Shown here: one piece after another, positions 21,093 to 33,970 of the stretch
How positions within the stretch are numbered: position 1 is the first letter of the stretch
Layout of the letters: each line of letters opens with the position of its first letter
From: Amia ocellicauda
Lineage: Eukaryota > Chordata > Actinopteri > Amiiformes > Amiidae
Assembly: GCF_036373705.1 (NCBI RefSeq)
Contig: NW_027102737.1
Location: 1-64,000 of the forward strand
Direction of reading: 5' to 3'
Length of the DNA: 64,000 bases
Made by a program: the position numbers and the translations under genes
The notes under the pieces: model-generated
Seen by the model: the letters and a program-made list of their open reading frames with translations, nothing else
Database searches by the model: none
What the model was told of the DNA's origin: nothing

Positions 21093-22178
21093 GTGACCTC
21101 TGATGAGTTTTTGCCCCTGGAGGAGTGTGTTCTGGCGATCGGGCAAGTTGTCGGTTGTGAAAATATAAAGTCGGCAGCTCGTATGAGCGGGTCTGTTGTG
21201 CTGTTTCTGAGCAGCATTGAGTTGGTCTCGCGTATCGTTGAGACTGGTATAGTGATCGGTGGTGTTTTGATCAATGTCACCCCACTAGCAGCTCCGGCCA
21301 GGAGAGTTACTTTGTCTAATGTCCCTCGTTTTCTGTCAAACGACCTATTAGAGAGGGAACTGGCGAGACATGGGTGGATAATGTCGGGTTTGAAACGTAT
21401 ACCGCTGGGGTGTAAGTCACAGCAGTTGAAACATGTTGTTTCGTTCAGAAGGCAGGTATTCATGATTTTGAATGACATAAATGGGGATCTGAACATTGTG
21501 CTTAAGTTCAAGGTTGATGGCAATGATTATGTTGTCTTTGTCACATCTGATTCTATGAAGTGCTTCAACTGCGGTAATGAAGGCCACACTGTTAGGCATT
21601 GCCCCGAGAAGGATCAGGATGAGGGTGCTGGTCCCAGTCGACGGGGGGGTCAGCCCAAGCAGGCCAGGACGGGGAGTGGTGAGCAGCCCGGCCGCCCTAC
21701 TAGCGGAGCAGCCGAAGTGGCAGAGGAGGCGAGAAGAGGGGCTGCGGGGGAGGCTGTTGAAGAGAGTGAGGGTCTGGAGGTCCAGGTACAGGAGAGTGTG
21801 GGCGCTGAGAGGACTTCCGACCGCGGCGGTACCGTGCCGACTGTGGAGGTCCCAGGTGTTAGCGGTGTGTCAGCTAATGTTTGTGGAGCATCAGACAGTA
21901 CGGATGACAGCCGTTTAACTGGACTGGATGGCAGTATACAGCAGCAGGACGGGGCATCAGGTAGTGGAGTGGGGGTGAGCAGCGAGAGGGCTGGTGACCA
22001 GACTGAAAAGATGGAGACTGTGAAGACAACACTGAGCAGTGTGTGGGACACGGGAATGGAAGTGGGGACGGATCCTGGTCAGGACAGCAGGGTTTTTAAA
22101 GTGCCTGGGAAGAAACGCATTCGCAAATCTGAGGACGGTGCTTCTGCTAAAAAACGGAGTCCAGCTCCTGAGCCTTGA
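21093..22178 (+). CDS. LINE ORF1 frame, unit 4
   Basis: Open over 361 codons; differs from the array consensus by Thr in the ARTGSG motif of the low-complexity linker. The zinc knuckle is unchanged. Confidence 0.8.
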   Translation: MTSDEFLPLEECVLAIGQVVGCENIKSAARMSGSVVLFLSSIELVSRIVETGIVIGGVLINVTPLAAPARRVTLSNVPRFLSNDLLERELARHGWIMSGLKRIPLGCKSQQLKHVVSFRRQVFMILNDINGDLNIVLKFKVDGNDYVVFVTSDSMKCFNCGNEGHTVRHCPEKDQDEGAGPSRRGGQPKQARTGSGEQPGRPTSGAAEVAEEARRGAAGEAVEESEGLEVQVQESVGAERTSDRGGTVPTVEVPGVSGVSANVCGASDSTDDSRLTGLDGSIQQQDGASGSGVGVSSERAGDQTEKMETVKTTLSSVWDTGMEVGTDPGQDSRVFKVPGKKRIRKSEDGASAKKRSPAPEP

Positions 22179-23102
22179 TGAGTCAGTGTGCTCCCAGGAG
22201 ATGCTCAAAGGAGCCTGCCTAAAACAGTGTGCTACCTAGAGATCCTGAAGTCACCCCCGCAGGCTGTAGAGCAATACTCAAAAGCACCTGTGTTGCTCCC
22301 AGAAACAATAGAGGAAAAACTGGAAAAACCAGTATACCAGACAAGCAACTTAAGCTCAAGAAGGGAGGCAGCTTGACCAAGCCAGTTTAAGCTGACAAGT
22401 TACTGTGACTGCCTATATTGTTTTTCATTTGTTTGTTTTTTATGACATTGGAGTTACAAGGTTCTGCACTGAACACAAATCTACTAAGAAGTGTCTCCTT
22501 AAAACTCAACCATAAAAGTAAAATAATAATAAAATAAAAAACTTCAGAAGGAATTATTTTCAACTGAGAGTTTGCTTGTACACCGTTACTTAACAAAAAT
22601 ATATTACACTGCACACAAATTATTTCTGACCAATCCAACATGGCCAAACGATATAAACAATGCACTTTTCTTGAACAACCCTGAACACAACTTTATACAG
22701 CAGGTCACACATCCTATGCATCATTATTTTCAGAGAAGATGCGTTTTGGAGGAATAGAAAATAAAATCTAAACAATAACAAAAGGCTTCCAGCAAATGTG
22801 TTGCTTGGCCCCATAATAAGTATTTGAACTGTTTCAAAGTGAAAGCTTCAGACCATTTTGATGCAGTTTGCAAGTTAACAAGTTCTGCTGTCCAAACATG
22901 ACACTATCCGTAAGTTAGCCACTCAAAGTGACTTAATCATACCCTGCAGAACATCCTTCGAAATTAAGCTTTTTCTATGATAGCCTGCAGTGGTTTTCAA
23001 CCCTGATCCCGAAGGACCTCCTCTGACTCCAGCAAGTCTGCAACAGCAGCCACACATTCCTCAGCCCAGTTAAAATGAGGCTCATTTTCACAAGTTAAAC
23101 AT

Positions 23103-24885
23103 TGTAGCGTAAGGTACACTTATAAATTTCAAGTAAAGAAGTGAATTTATAGTGTCACCATATCACGAATCCTGGAATCTTGTAGAACTCAATTTCTGTA
23201 ATAATTGGACGCAGACACCAATTCCAAAGATATAAATTGTCAAATTTATTCAAAACAAAGACTAAATGTAGCACTACACTAATTATACAAAAGGGAAGAA
23301 CTAATTAAAATTCAACTCTAGATCAACAAATCACTTCCGTGACCAAATCAAAGACCATGGGATTTCATATGATAACACAAATCGATTAACAAAAAAGGTT
23401 ATAAACACATTGACTACAATACCGGTTAGTAAGACGAAGGTGAGTCTCTCGTTAGTATTATTAGTCAGACATTAAATAACTACGCAGGTTAGTATTTATG
23501 TCAGGTAACTTCTCGTTATATATATATCAGTCTCATTTACGTTTAGGTGCCGAGAAAGATCCTATCATTACTTGTTACCACACTTTCCCTTAACTGATTA
23601 TTATTCAATGATTTAGGATAGGCAGGGCCACCAATAATCTAATGTCTATTAACTTGTGTCAATTTCAGACTAAACAGTTAAACAGGAATGAGAAGATATT
23701 TCTCGACGTTGACAGATTTTATTTCTAAAATTATCAACAAAACAGTTTAATGCAACACACATTTATATTTAAGAAAACTAAATGATATTACACATTCTAG
23801 AGTTATGAATCACAGATTAACATTTCTAATTGATTTCTCAAATGTCATGAATCATGAACTCCAAACTGTTAAACTTATCTGAACTTCGTCGCAGAGAGGC
23901 CTCTCTGGCTTCGGGCTCAGATAACAGCACACGGCACGAGGTCCGTGTGGTTTGGAACAAAGGCAGTCCGGTTCGGCTTTGTCCAAGAACTTCCACTCAG
24001 TCGATGCACCTGGAAATTGGGGTTTCTCGAAAGTAGTGTCGTTTCCAAACAGATTTTCCACTGGTTTGAAGGCTCCAAGGTTGTGCACAAAATCTTCTTT
24101 GAGGAAAGCAGGGCCCTGTTTGTTCCAAGGGTCAAGTTTCTTAAGACTCAAATAGCTATTTAAATGACTGACACTTTCGTATACAGTCGACTTAGTCAAT
24201 TGTCCAGCTGTATTCACTCCACTGATCAGGTGGGCACAGGCGGGCAGCGCAGTCTGTAAAGTTCTTTGTTTAATAAAGTCCTTTAAAAGAATTCTTCGTA
24301 CGGCTCAATCTCCTTCTCCCAGTTTAACTCTTCTGTTGCCGGCAACGACTTGGTTGGTTTCTGGTTCCGGTTCTGGCAACAGAGCTACAGGTTGAGCTGT
24401 GGCAGCGAGTTACTGGTTCAGGTGAGAGAGAGAGAGAGAAAGACCGTCCGCTGTTCCTTATAGTCTGTCAGATCAATAGGTGATTGGTTCCTGAGTTCTT
24501 GAGATTGGATTTCGGTTTCAGTCCCCAGTGTCCTATTGGAGGGGGGCTTGATTTATGACTGATGTCAATCCATGCCATCTTTTGGAAATGCCGGTTGGCC
24601 CGGGTTCGTAGCTCTATGTCGGGATTTCGGCTCTCGTCCACTTCAAAGAGTTTTTATCACCTACAGGCCCCTTTCTCCAGACATCTCATAGCAGAATTCC
24701 AAACTATTTGGCCTCTTCTTGGTGCCATCCTCCCCAAAACTGTCACTTTGATGCAAACCAGTTCCAAGCTGATGAGCTAAGGAAATCTGATAACTTTGGG
24801 GGGGGAGAGGTCTTCTTTAGATCAGTGCTTCAGCTCAGAGCCCAAATGCTCTTATCAGGGACTCTGTTCCCAACATAACGCTACA
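23103..24885 (-). mobile_element. Putative solo LTR, unit 5
   Basis: 1,783 bp with intact inverted ends and a few private substitutions. Confidence 0.6.
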
Positions 24886-26123
24886 TGAGTAATCGGGCTC
24901 TAAATAGCCCCAGGCGTTTCTCCTGCAGTTCTTCCTTCTTTCCACTGCTAGCACTGCCTTTGTGAAGGCGGATGGGGCTTGTGAGAAGTCAACAGCGTGT
25001 ATACCGAAAAGGGTGTCTGACTCCTGGTTTTGGATCCGGAAGGGTTGATAACAAACTGAAACGGTTACAATATGATACTGCTTAAATTAACTGTGGATAT
25101 AGATTGTGATCGTGCTCGGCTAAGGTGTGCTTTCAGTCCGCACACAAAACATTTCAGTCGTCTAATCAAATCGAATAAAACAGCGAGGATAGCATGTTCG
25201 ATCCGTGTGCTATTGTTTTTCAACAAGTGTAATGCCCTTTGTAACGTTTAACCGATTCGTTGAATAGAGCTTGTTATAGGATATTGTGAACTGAACCTAT
25301 TTTGCTGTGAATTTATATTGAGTGCGAATAGTTTATTGTGTCTGGTCACGGTCTGTCTGCACTAAATAAATGATTTGTATCAAGTCATTTTTTAGTTTGT
25401 CTGTCTACTTTTTTACCTTGCGACTAAAGGCCACTCCTTGCACTTCACACATTTGCCCTTTTAATTACTCCCTTACTGACATACTTTAACATGCAATGTG
25501 CGTGTGATAATAGTTTTAGCAGCCTGTTGCCATTCAGGTGAGACGATACCTAGAAAATCCGTTCTCAGGAGAATTGTGTTTCTTTGCTGATCACGTTCTA
25601 TGTCGCTTTTTACACAGTTCTTACAAGTGGCACATTGGGGATGAGGAGCAGTGCATGCTGACACGCATAGCTGTGGACTTCTGCATGGCATGGGGTCACA
25701 GGTCATTCCAAGTATTTCAAGACACGAGCAAATGTGTGGACACATTGCGTAGGTTGTGTTGGCCCAACCCTCACAGATTGTGCCAAGTCAAGTAGAGATG
25801 CATGTTGTCCTGTTCTAAAGTGACACGTCGTCAACAGCAAAAACATCTCTCAGAGTTCCAGGAATTCCTTGATTGCATTGCTTGCCTTTCCTCAGGAAGA
25901 CAACACTTGCCAGGCTGGATATTTGCCAAAGGAAGCCAAGAGGACAGGACACCACACCTAGATGCAACTGCATATCTCATTGTCACCAGGAAGGCCCGCC
26001 GCAAGTGACCCACCACAGACAGCACTCTGGGCGCAACTTGGCTCACTCGGGACCTGGCCGTGCGACAGAGCGAGACGTGTGCGTAGAGAAGAAACCTTTG
26101 GCGTGAGTGTGAGCATCAAGCTT

Positions 26124-26195
26124 GGTTCCATGGTGTAATGGTTAGCACTCTGGACTTTGAATCCAGCGATCCGAGTTCAAGTCTCGGTGGGACCT
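26124..26195 (+). tRNA. tRNA-Gln (anticodon UUG), unit 5
   Basis: Identical tRNA body to the unit 3 copy, with the TTG-type 5' flank. Confidence 0.93.
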
Positions 26196-26361
26196 GGGCC
26201 CCATGGCTGGGGCAGCGGCGGCAAAGCGGTGGTCTCCCTGGGTGAGGGCCTGTGTCTGCGATCAGGGCCGTTTACGTTCTTCTTGGGAGGCTTGGAGACG
26301 AAGTGGCGAGACCTCCGGGTTGGCGTGCTGCGTTCACCTTCCTGAAACACCGAGGCCTGGG

Positions 26362-26373
26362 GCCCCCTGGTGG
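26362..26373 (-). promoter_or_regulatory. CTCF core motif, unit 5
   Basis: Perfect core at the standard position. Confidence 0.65.
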
Positions 26374-26527
26374 CGACTGCGTGGCTTTAACGGAGAAGGT
26401 GCCTGTGTTGAACCCTTCTTGGAAATAATGGTTTTCCCCGATCTATATAGAAGAGGATGGCTATTATTGTAACAACCAGACATTTGTGTCTGCACTGTCA
26501 CTCACTCATCTATCTATCTCTATCTCT

Positions 26528-26586
26528 ACAGTGGTAGAGGTATCGCCTGCCACTCGGGATTCCTTTGCTTGATTCGCGGCCACTGG
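26528..26586 (+). pseudogene. tRNA-Gly(GCC) remnant, unit 5
   Basis: Same remnant with one further change in the anticodon stem region (GTATCGCC in place of GTCTCGCC). Confidence 0.75.
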
Positions 26587-26666
26587 TTTTCTCCGATCTA
26601 TATAGAAGAGGATGTCTTTTATTGTAACAACCAGACATTTGATTCTGCACTGTCACTGACTCACTC

Positions 26667-26697
<31 letters not shown>

Positions 26698-27003
26698 GAC
26701 TATTGACTATCGACATTTGCTGTCTGCCGCTGTGATTGTTGGGAGTGAGTGTGGAGGTGCAGGTGTGCATGTTTGCTGCTGCCAGGTTTGTTTGTGGTTT
26801 TTCTCCTCTACTTTTTTCGTTCTTTCTTTCTTTCTTTCTGAATGTGTCTTTGACAGTTTTGTAAGAGGTTTTTCTGAAGAGTTTCCCCATGCTGAGCTGA
26901 CTCCTGCAGTCAGCGAAGTGATCGGGTTGTCTGGGGCTGGGTCGGGGAGGGGGGGAATCAGAGTTTTTTATTCGAGACTTTAACACGTCGGCATGGCGTT
27001 AAA

Positions 27004-28089
27004 GTGACCTCTGATGAGTTTTTGCCCCTGGAGGAGTGTGTTCTGGCGATCGGGCAAGTTGTCGGTTGTGAAAATATAAAGTCGGCAGCTCGTATGAGCG
27101 GGTCTGTTGTGCTGTTTCTGAGCAGCATTGAGTTGGTCTCGCGTATCGTTGAGACTGGTATAGTGATCGGTGGTGTTTTGATCAATGTCACCCCACTAGC
27201 AGCTCCGGCCAGGAGAGTTACTTTGTCTAATGTCCCTCGTTTTCTGTCAAACGACCTATTAGAGAGGGAACTGGCGAGACATGGGTGGATAATGTCGGGT
27301 TTGAAACGTATACCGCTGGGGTGTAAGTCACAGCAGTTGAAACATGTTGTTTCGTTCAGAAGTCAGGTATTCATGATTTTGAATGACATAAATGGGGATC
27401 TGAACATTGTGCTTAAGTTCAAGGTTGATGGCAATGATTATGTTGTCTTTGTCACATCTGATTCTATGAAGTGCTTCAACTGCGGTAATGAAGGCCACAC
27501 TGTTAGGCATTGCCCCGAGAAGGATCAGGATGAGGGTGCTGGTCCCAGTCGACGGGGGGGTCAGCCCAAGCAGGCCAGGTCGGGGAGTGGTGAGCAGCCC
27601 GGCCGCCCTACTAGCGGAGCAGCCGAAGTGGCAGAGGAGGCGAGAAGAGGGGCTGCGGGGGAGGCTGTTGAAGAGAGTGAGGGTCTGGAGGTCCAGGTAC
27701 AGGAGAGTGTGGGCGCTGAGAGGACTTCCGACCGCGGCGGTACCGTGCCGACTGTGGAGGTCCCAGGTGTTAGCGGTGTGTCAGCTAATGTTTGTGGAGC
27801 ATCAGACAGTACGGATGACAGCCGTTTAACTGGACTGGATGGCAGTATACAGCAGCAGGATGGGGCATCAGGTAGTGGAGTGGGGGTGAGCAGCGAGAGG
27901 GCTGGTGACCAGACTGAAAAGATGGAGACTGTGAAGACAACACTGAGCAGTGTGTGGGACACGGGAATGGAAGTGGGGACGGATCCTGGTCAGGACAGCA
28001 GGGTTTTTAAAGTGCCTGGGAAGAAACGCATTCGCAAATCTGAGGACGGTGCTTCTGCTAAAAAACGGAGTCCAGCTCCTGAGCCTTGA
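27004..28089 (+). CDS. LINE ORF1 frame, unit 5
   Basis: Identical at the protein level to the frames of units 3 and 10 (Ser120). At the DNA level it has GAT rather than GAC in the QQQDG codon run, a synonymous difference, so it is not an exact nucleotide copy of unit 3. Confidence 0.8.
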   Translation: MTSDEFLPLEECVLAIGQVVGCENIKSAARMSGSVVLFLSSIELVSRIVETGIVIGGVLINVTPLAAPARRVTLSNVPRFLSNDLLERELARHGWIMSGLKRIPLGCKSQQLKHVVSFRSQVFMILNDINGDLNIVLKFKVDGNDYVVFVTSDSMKCFNCGNEGHTVRHCPEKDQDEGAGPSRRGGQPKQARSGSGEQPGRPTSGAAEVAEEARRGAAGEAVEESEGLEVQVQESVGAERTSDRGGTVPTVEVPGVSGVSANVCGASDSTDDSRLTGLDGSIQQQDGASGSGVGVSSERAGDQTEKMETVKTTLSSVWDTGMEVGTDPGQDSRVFKVPGKKRIRKSEDGASAKKRSPAPEP

Positions 28090-28999
28090 TGAGTCAGTGT
28101 GCTCCCAGGAGATGCTCAAAGGAGCCTGCCTAAAACAGTGTGCTACCTAGAGATCCTGAAGTCACCCCCGCAACTCAAAAGCACCTGTGTTGCTCCCAGA
28201 AACAAAAGAGGAAAAACTGGAAAAACCAGTATACCAGTCAAGCAACTTAAGCTCAAGAAGGGAGGCAGCTTGACCAAGCCAGTTTAAGCTGACAAGTTAC
28301 TGTGACTGCCTATATTGTTTTTCATTTGTTTGTTTTTTATGACATTGGAGTTACAAGGTTCTGCACTGAACACAAATCTACTAAGAAGTGTCTCCTTAAA
28401 ACTCAACCATAAAAGTAAAATAATAATAAAATAAAAAACTTCAGAAGGAATTATTTTCAACTGAGAATTTGCTTGTACACTGTTACTTAACAAAAATATA
28501 TTACACTGCACACAAATTATTTCTGACCAATCCAACATGGCCAAACGATATAAACAATGCACTTTTCTTGAACAACCCTGAACACAACTTTATACAGCAG
28601 GTCACACATCCTATGCATCATTATTTTCAGAGAAGATGCGTTTTGGAGGAATAGAAAATAAAATCTAAACAATAACAAAAGGCTTCCAGCAAATGTGTTG
28701 CTTGGCCCCATAATAAGTATTTGAACTGTTTCAAAGTGAAAGCTTCAGACCATTTTGATGCGGTTTGCAAGTTAACAAGTTCTGCTGTCCAAACATGACA
28801 CTATCCGTAAGTTAGCCACTCAAAGTGACTTAATCATACCCTGAAGAACATCCTTCGAAATTAAGCTTTTTCTATGATAGCCTGCAGTGGCTTTCAACCC
28901 TGATCCCGAAGGGCCTCCTCTGACTCCAGCAAGTCTGCAACAGCAGCCACACATTCCTCAGCCCAGTTAAAATGAGGCTCATTTTCACAAGTTAAACAT

Positions 29000-30782
29000 T
29001 GTAGCGTAAGGTACACTTATAAATTTCAAGTAAAGAAGTGAATTTATAGTGTCAACTTATCACGAATCCTGGAATCTTGTAGAACTCAATTTCTGTAATT
29101 ATTGGACGCACACACCAATTCCAAAGATATAAATTGTCAAATTTATTCAAAACAAAGACTAAATGTAGCACTACACTAATTATACAAAAGGGAAGAACTA
29201 ATTAAAATTCAACTCTAGATCAACAAATCACTTCCGTGACCAAATCAAAGACCATGGGATTTCATATGATAACACAAATCGATTAACAAAAAAGGTTATA
29301 AACACATTGACTACAATACCGGTTAGTAAGACGAAGGTGAGTCTCTCGTTAGTATTATTAGTCAGACATTAAATAACTACGCAGGTTAGAATTTATGTCA
29401 GGTAACTTCTCGTTATATATATATCAGTCTCATTTACGTTTAGGTGCCGAGAAAGATCCTATCATTACTTGTTACCACACTTTCCCTTAACTGATTATTA
29501 TTCAATGATTTAGGATAGGCAGGGCCACCAATAATCTAATGTCTATTAACTTGTGTCAATTTCAGACTAAACAGTTAAACAGGAATGAGAAGATATTTCT
29601 CGACGTTGACAGATTTTATTTCTAAAATTATCAACAAAACAGTTTAATGCAACACACATTTATATTTAAGAAAACTAAATGATATTACACATTCTAGAGT
29701 TATGAATCACAGATTAACATTTCTAATTGATTTCTCAAATGTCATGAATCATGAACTCCAAACTGTTAAACTTATCTGAACTTCGTCGCAGAGAGGCCTC
29801 TCTGGCTTCGGGCTCAGATAACAGCACACGGCACGAGGTCCGTGTGGTTTGGAACAAAGGCAGTCCGGTTCGGCTTTGTCCAAGAACTTCCACTCAGTCG
29901 ATGCACCTGGAAATTGGGGTTTCTCGAAAGTAGTGTCGTTTCCAAACAGATTTTCCACTGGTTTGAAGGCTCCAAGGTTGTGCACAAAATCTTCTTTGAT
30001 GAAAGCAGGGCCCTGTTTGTTCCAAGGGTCAAGTTTCTTAAGACTCAAATAACTATTTAAATGACTGACACTTTCGTATACAGTCGACTTAGTCAATTGT
30101 CCAGCTGTATTCACTCCACTGATCAGGTGGGCACAGGCGGGCAGCGCAGTCTGTAAAGTTCTTTATTTAATAAAGTCCTTTAAAAGAATTCTTCGTACGG
30201 CTCAATCTCCTTCTCCCAGTTTAACTCTTCTGTTGCTGGCAATGACTTGGTTGGTTTCTGGTTCCGGTTCTGGCAACAGAGCTACAGGTGGAGCTGTGGC
30301 AGCGAGTTACTGGTTCAGGTGAGAGAGAGAGAGAGAAAGACCGTCCGCTGTTCCTTATAGTCTGTCAGATCAATAGGTGATTGGTTCCTGAGTTCTTGAG
30401 ATTGGATTTCGGTTTCAGCCCCCAGTGTCCTATTGGAGGGGGGCTTGATTTATGACTGATGTCAATCCATGCCATCTTTTGGAAATGCCGGTTGGCCCGG
30501 GTTCGTAGCTCTATGTCGGGATTTCGGCTCTCGTCCACTTCAAAGAGTTTTTATCACCTACAGGCCCCTTTCTCCAGACATCTCATAGCAGAATTCCAAA
30601 CTATTTGGCCTCTTCTTGGTGCCATCCTCCCCAAAACTGTCACTTTGATGCAAACCAGTTCCAAGCTGATGAGCTAAGGAAATCTGATAACTTTGGGGGG
30701 GGAGAGGTCTTCTTTAGATCAGTGCTTCAGCTCAGAGCCCAAATGCTCTTATCAGGGACTCTGTTCCCAACATAACGCTACA
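29000..30782 (-). mobile_element. Putative solo LTR, unit 6
   Basis: 1,783 bp; among the more divergent copies, in keeping with the rest of unit 6. Confidence 0.6.
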
Positions 30783-32020
30783 TGAGTAATCGGGCTCTAA
30801 ATAGCCCCAGGCGTTTCTCCTGCAGTTCTTCCTTCTTTCCACTGCTAGCACTGCCTTTGTGAAGGCGGATGGGGCTTGTGAGAAGTCAACAGCGTGTCTA
30901 CCGAAAAGGGTGTCTGACTCCTGGTTTTGGATCCGGAAGGGTTGATAACAAACTGAAACGGTTACAATATGATACTGCTTAAATTAACTGTGGATATAGA
31001 TTGTGATCGTGCTCGGCTAAGGTGTGCTTTCAGTCCGCACACAAAACATTTCAGTCGTCTAATCAAATCGAATAAAACAGCGAGGATAGCATGTTCGATC
31101 CGTGTGCTATTGTTTTTCAACAAGTGTAATGCCCTTTGTAACGTTTAACCGATTCGTTGAATAGAGCTTGTTATAGGATATTGTGAACTGAACCTATTTT
31201 GCTGTGAATTTATATTGAGTGCGAATAATTTATTGTGTCTGGTCGCGGTCTGTCTGCACTAAATAAATGATTTGTATCAAGTCATTTTTTAGTTTGTCTG
31301 TCTACTTTTTTACCTTGCGACTAAAGGCCACTCCTTGCACTTCACACATTTGCCCTTTTAATTACTCCCTTACTGACATACATTAACATGCAATGTGCGT
31401 GTGATAATAGTTTTAGAAGCCTGTTGCCATTCAGGTGAGACGATACCTAGAAAATCCGTTCTCAGGAGAATTGTGTTTCTTTGCTGATCACGTTCTATGT
31501 CGCTTTTTACACAGTTCTTACAAGTGGCACATTGGGGATGAGGAGCAGTGCATGCTGACCCGCATAGCTGTGGACTTCTGCATGGCATGGGGTCACAGGT
31601 CATTCCAAGTATTTCAAGACACGAGCAAATGTGTGGACACATTGCGTAGGTTGTGTTGGCCCAACCCTCACAGATTGTGCCAAGTCAAGTAGAGATGCAT
31701 GTTGTCCTGTTCTAAAGTGACACGTCGTCAACAGCAAAAACATCTCTCAGAGTTCCAGGAATTCCTTGATTGCATTGCTTGCCTTTCCTCAGGAAGACAA
31801 CACTTGCCAGGCTGGATATTTGCCAAAGGAAGCCAAGAGGACAGGACACCACACCTAGATGCAACTGCATATCTCATTGTCACCAGGAAGGCCCGCCGCA
31901 AGTGACCCACCACAGACAGCACTCTGGGCGCAACTTAGCTCACTCGGGACCTGGCCGTGCGACAGAGCGAGACGTGTGCGTAGAGAAGAAACCTTTGGCG
32001 TTAGTGTGAGCATCAAGCTT

Positions 32021-32092
32021 GGTTCCATGGTGTAATGGTTAGCACTCTGGACTTTGAATCCAGCGATCCGAGTTCAAGTCTCAGTGGGACCT
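32021..32092 (+). tRNA. tRNA-Gln (anticodon UUG), unit 6, T-stem mismatch
   Basis: Same body except that the 3' strand of the T stem reads CTCAG instead of CTCGG, giving a C-A mismatch at pair 50-64. The flank just 3' also differs (gggcacc instead of gggcccc). The gene may still be transcribed, because the B box is intact, but product stability may be reduced. Confidence 0.85.
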
Positions 32093-32258
32093 GGGCACCA
32101 TGGCTGGGGCAGCGGCGGCAAAGCAGTGGTCTCCCTGGGTGAGGGCCTGTGTCTGCGATCAGGGCCGTTTACGTTCTTCTTGGGAGGCTTGGAGACGAAG
32201 TGGCGAGACCTCCGGGTTGGCGTGCTGCGTTCACCTTCCTGAAACACCGAGGCCTGGG

Positions 32259-32270
32259 GCCCCCTGGTGG
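32259..32270 (-). promoter_or_regulatory. CTCF core motif, unit 6
   Basis: Core unchanged although the neighbouring tRNA-Gln of this unit carries a stem mismatch. Confidence 0.65.
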
Positions 32271-32424
32271 CGACTGCGTGGCTTTAACGGAGAAGGTGCC
32301 TGTGTTGAACCCTTCTTGGAAATAATGGTTTTCCCCGATCTATATAGAAGAGGATGGCTATTATTGTAACAACCAGACATTTGTGTCTGCACTGTCACTC
32401 ACTCATCTATCTATCTCTATCTCT

Positions 32425-32483
32425 ACAGTGGTAGAGGTCTCGCCTGCCACTCGGGATTCCTTTGCTTGATTCGCGGCCACTGG
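32425..32483 (+). pseudogene. tRNA-Gly(GCC) remnant, unit 6
   Basis: Same 59-bp truncated remnant. The module to its right lacks a few bases around the CCAGAC motif found in the other units. Confidence 0.75.
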
Positions 32484-32884
32484 TTTTCTCCGATCTATAT
32501 AGAAGAGGATGTCTTTTATTGTAACAACAATTTGATTCTGCACTGTCACTCACTCACTCATCTATCTATCTATCTATCGACTATTGACTATCGACATTTG
32601 CTGTCTGCCGCTGTGATTGTTGGGAGTGAGTGTGGAGGTGCAGGTGTGCATGATTGCTGCTGCCAGGTTTGTTTGTGGTTTTTCTCCTCTACTTTTTTCG
32701 TTCTTTCTTTCTTTCTTTCTGAATGTGTCTTTGACAGTTTTGTAAGAGGTTTTTCTGAAGAGTTTCCCCATGCTGAGCTGACTCCTGCAGTCAGCGAAGT
32801 GATCGGGATGTCTGGGGCTGGGTCGGGGAGGGGGGGAATCAGAGTTTTTTATTCGAGACTTTAACACGTCGGCATGGCGTTAAA

Positions 32885-33970
32885 GTGACCTCTGATGAGT
32901 TTTTGCCCCTGGAGGAGTGTGTTCTGGTGATCGGGCAAGTTGTCGGTTGTGAAAATATAAAGTCGGCAGCTCGTATGAGCAGGTCTGTTGTGCTGTTTCT
33001 GAGCAGCATTGAGTTGGTCTCGCGTATCGTTGAGACTGGTATAGTGATCGGTGGTGTTTTGATCAATGTCACCCCACTAGCAGCTCCGGCCAGGAGAGTT
33101 ATTTTGTCTAATGTCACTCGTTTTCTGTCAAACGACCTATTAGAGAGGGAACTGGCGAGACATGGGTGGATAATGTCGGGTTTGAAACGTATACCGCTGG
33201 GGTGTAAGTCACAGCAGTTGAAACATGTTGTTTCGTTCAGAAGGCAGGTATTCATGATTTTGAATGACATAAATGGGGATCTGAACATTGTGCTTAAGTT
33301 CAAGGTTGATGGCAATGATTATGTTGTCTTTGTCACATCTGATTCTATGAAGTGCTTCAACTGCGGTAATGAAGGCCACACTGTTAGGCATTGCCCCGAG
33401 AAGGATCAGGATGAGGGTGCTGGTCCCAGTCGACGGGGGGGTCAGCCCAAGCAGGCCAGGTCGGGGAGTGGTGAGCAGCCCGGCCGCCCTACTAGCGGAG
33501 CAGCCGAAGTGGCAGAGGAGGCGAGAAGAGGGGCTGCGGGGGAGGCTGTTGAAGAGAGTGAGGGTCTGGAGGTCCAGGTACAGGAGAGTGTGGGCGCTGA
33601 GAGGACTTCCGACCGCGGCGGTACCGTGCCGACTGTGGAGGTCCCAGGTGTTAGCGGTGTGTCAGCTAATGTTTGTGGAGCATCAGACAGTACGGATGAC
33701 AGCCGTTTAACTGGACTGGATGGCAGTATACAGCAGCAGGACGGGGCATCAGGTAGTGGAGTGGGGGTGAGCAGCGAGAGGGCTGGTGACCAGACTGAAA
33801 AGATGGAGACTGTGAAGACAACACTGAGCAGTGTGTGGGACACGGGAATGGAAGTGGGGACGGATCCTGGTCAGGACAGCAGGGTTTTTAAAGTGCCTGG
33901 GAAGAAACGCATTCGCAAATCTGAGGACGGTGCTTCTGCTAAAAAACGGAGTCCAGCTCCTGAGCCTTGA
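32885..33970 (+). CDS. LINE ORF1 frame, unit 6
   Basis: Open over 361 codons with Val15, Arg33 (MSRSV), Ile73 and Thr78. Val15 and Thr78 are shared with unit 1, which suggests an older lineage of units. The zinc knuckle is intact. Confidence 0.8.
   Translation: MTSDEFLPLEECVLVIGQVVGCENIKSAARMSRSVVLFLSSIELVSRIVETGIVIGGVLINVTPLAAPARRVILSNVTRFLSNDLLERELARHGWIMSGLKRIPLGCKSQQLKHVVSFRRQVFMILNDINGDLNIVLKFKVDGNDYVVFVTSDSMKCFNCGNEGHTVRHCPEKDQDEGAGPSRRGGQPKQARSGSGEQPGRPTSGAAEVAEEARRGAAGEAVEESEGLEVQVQESVGAERTSDRGGTVPTVEVPGVSGVSANVCGASDSTDDSRLTGLDGSIQQQDGASGSGVGVSSERAGDQTEKMETVKTTLSSVWDTGMEVGTDPGQDSRVFKVPGKKRIRKSEDGASAKKRSPAPEP

Larger units (their letters stand above)
16679..22577 (+). repeat. Array unit 4 (long, TTG-type, 5,899 bp)
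   Basis: LTR 17204-18986, unassigned 18987-19654, pre-tRNA segment 19655-20224, tRNA-Gln 20225-20296, CTCF core 20463-20474, tRNA-Gly remnant 20629-20687, short (CTAT)n 20768-20786, ORF1 21093-22178. It has the 14-bp insertion-type allele after ORF1. Confidence 0.95.
22578..28474 (+). repeat. Array unit 5 (long, TTG-type, 5,897 bp)
   Basis: LTR 23103-24885, unassigned 24886-25553, pre-tRNA segment 25554-26123, tRNA-Gln 26124-26195, CTCF core 26362-26373, tRNA-Gly remnant 26528-26586, (CTAT)n 26667-26697, ORF1 27004-28089. Its ORF1 product is identical to that of units 3 and 10. Confidence 0.95.
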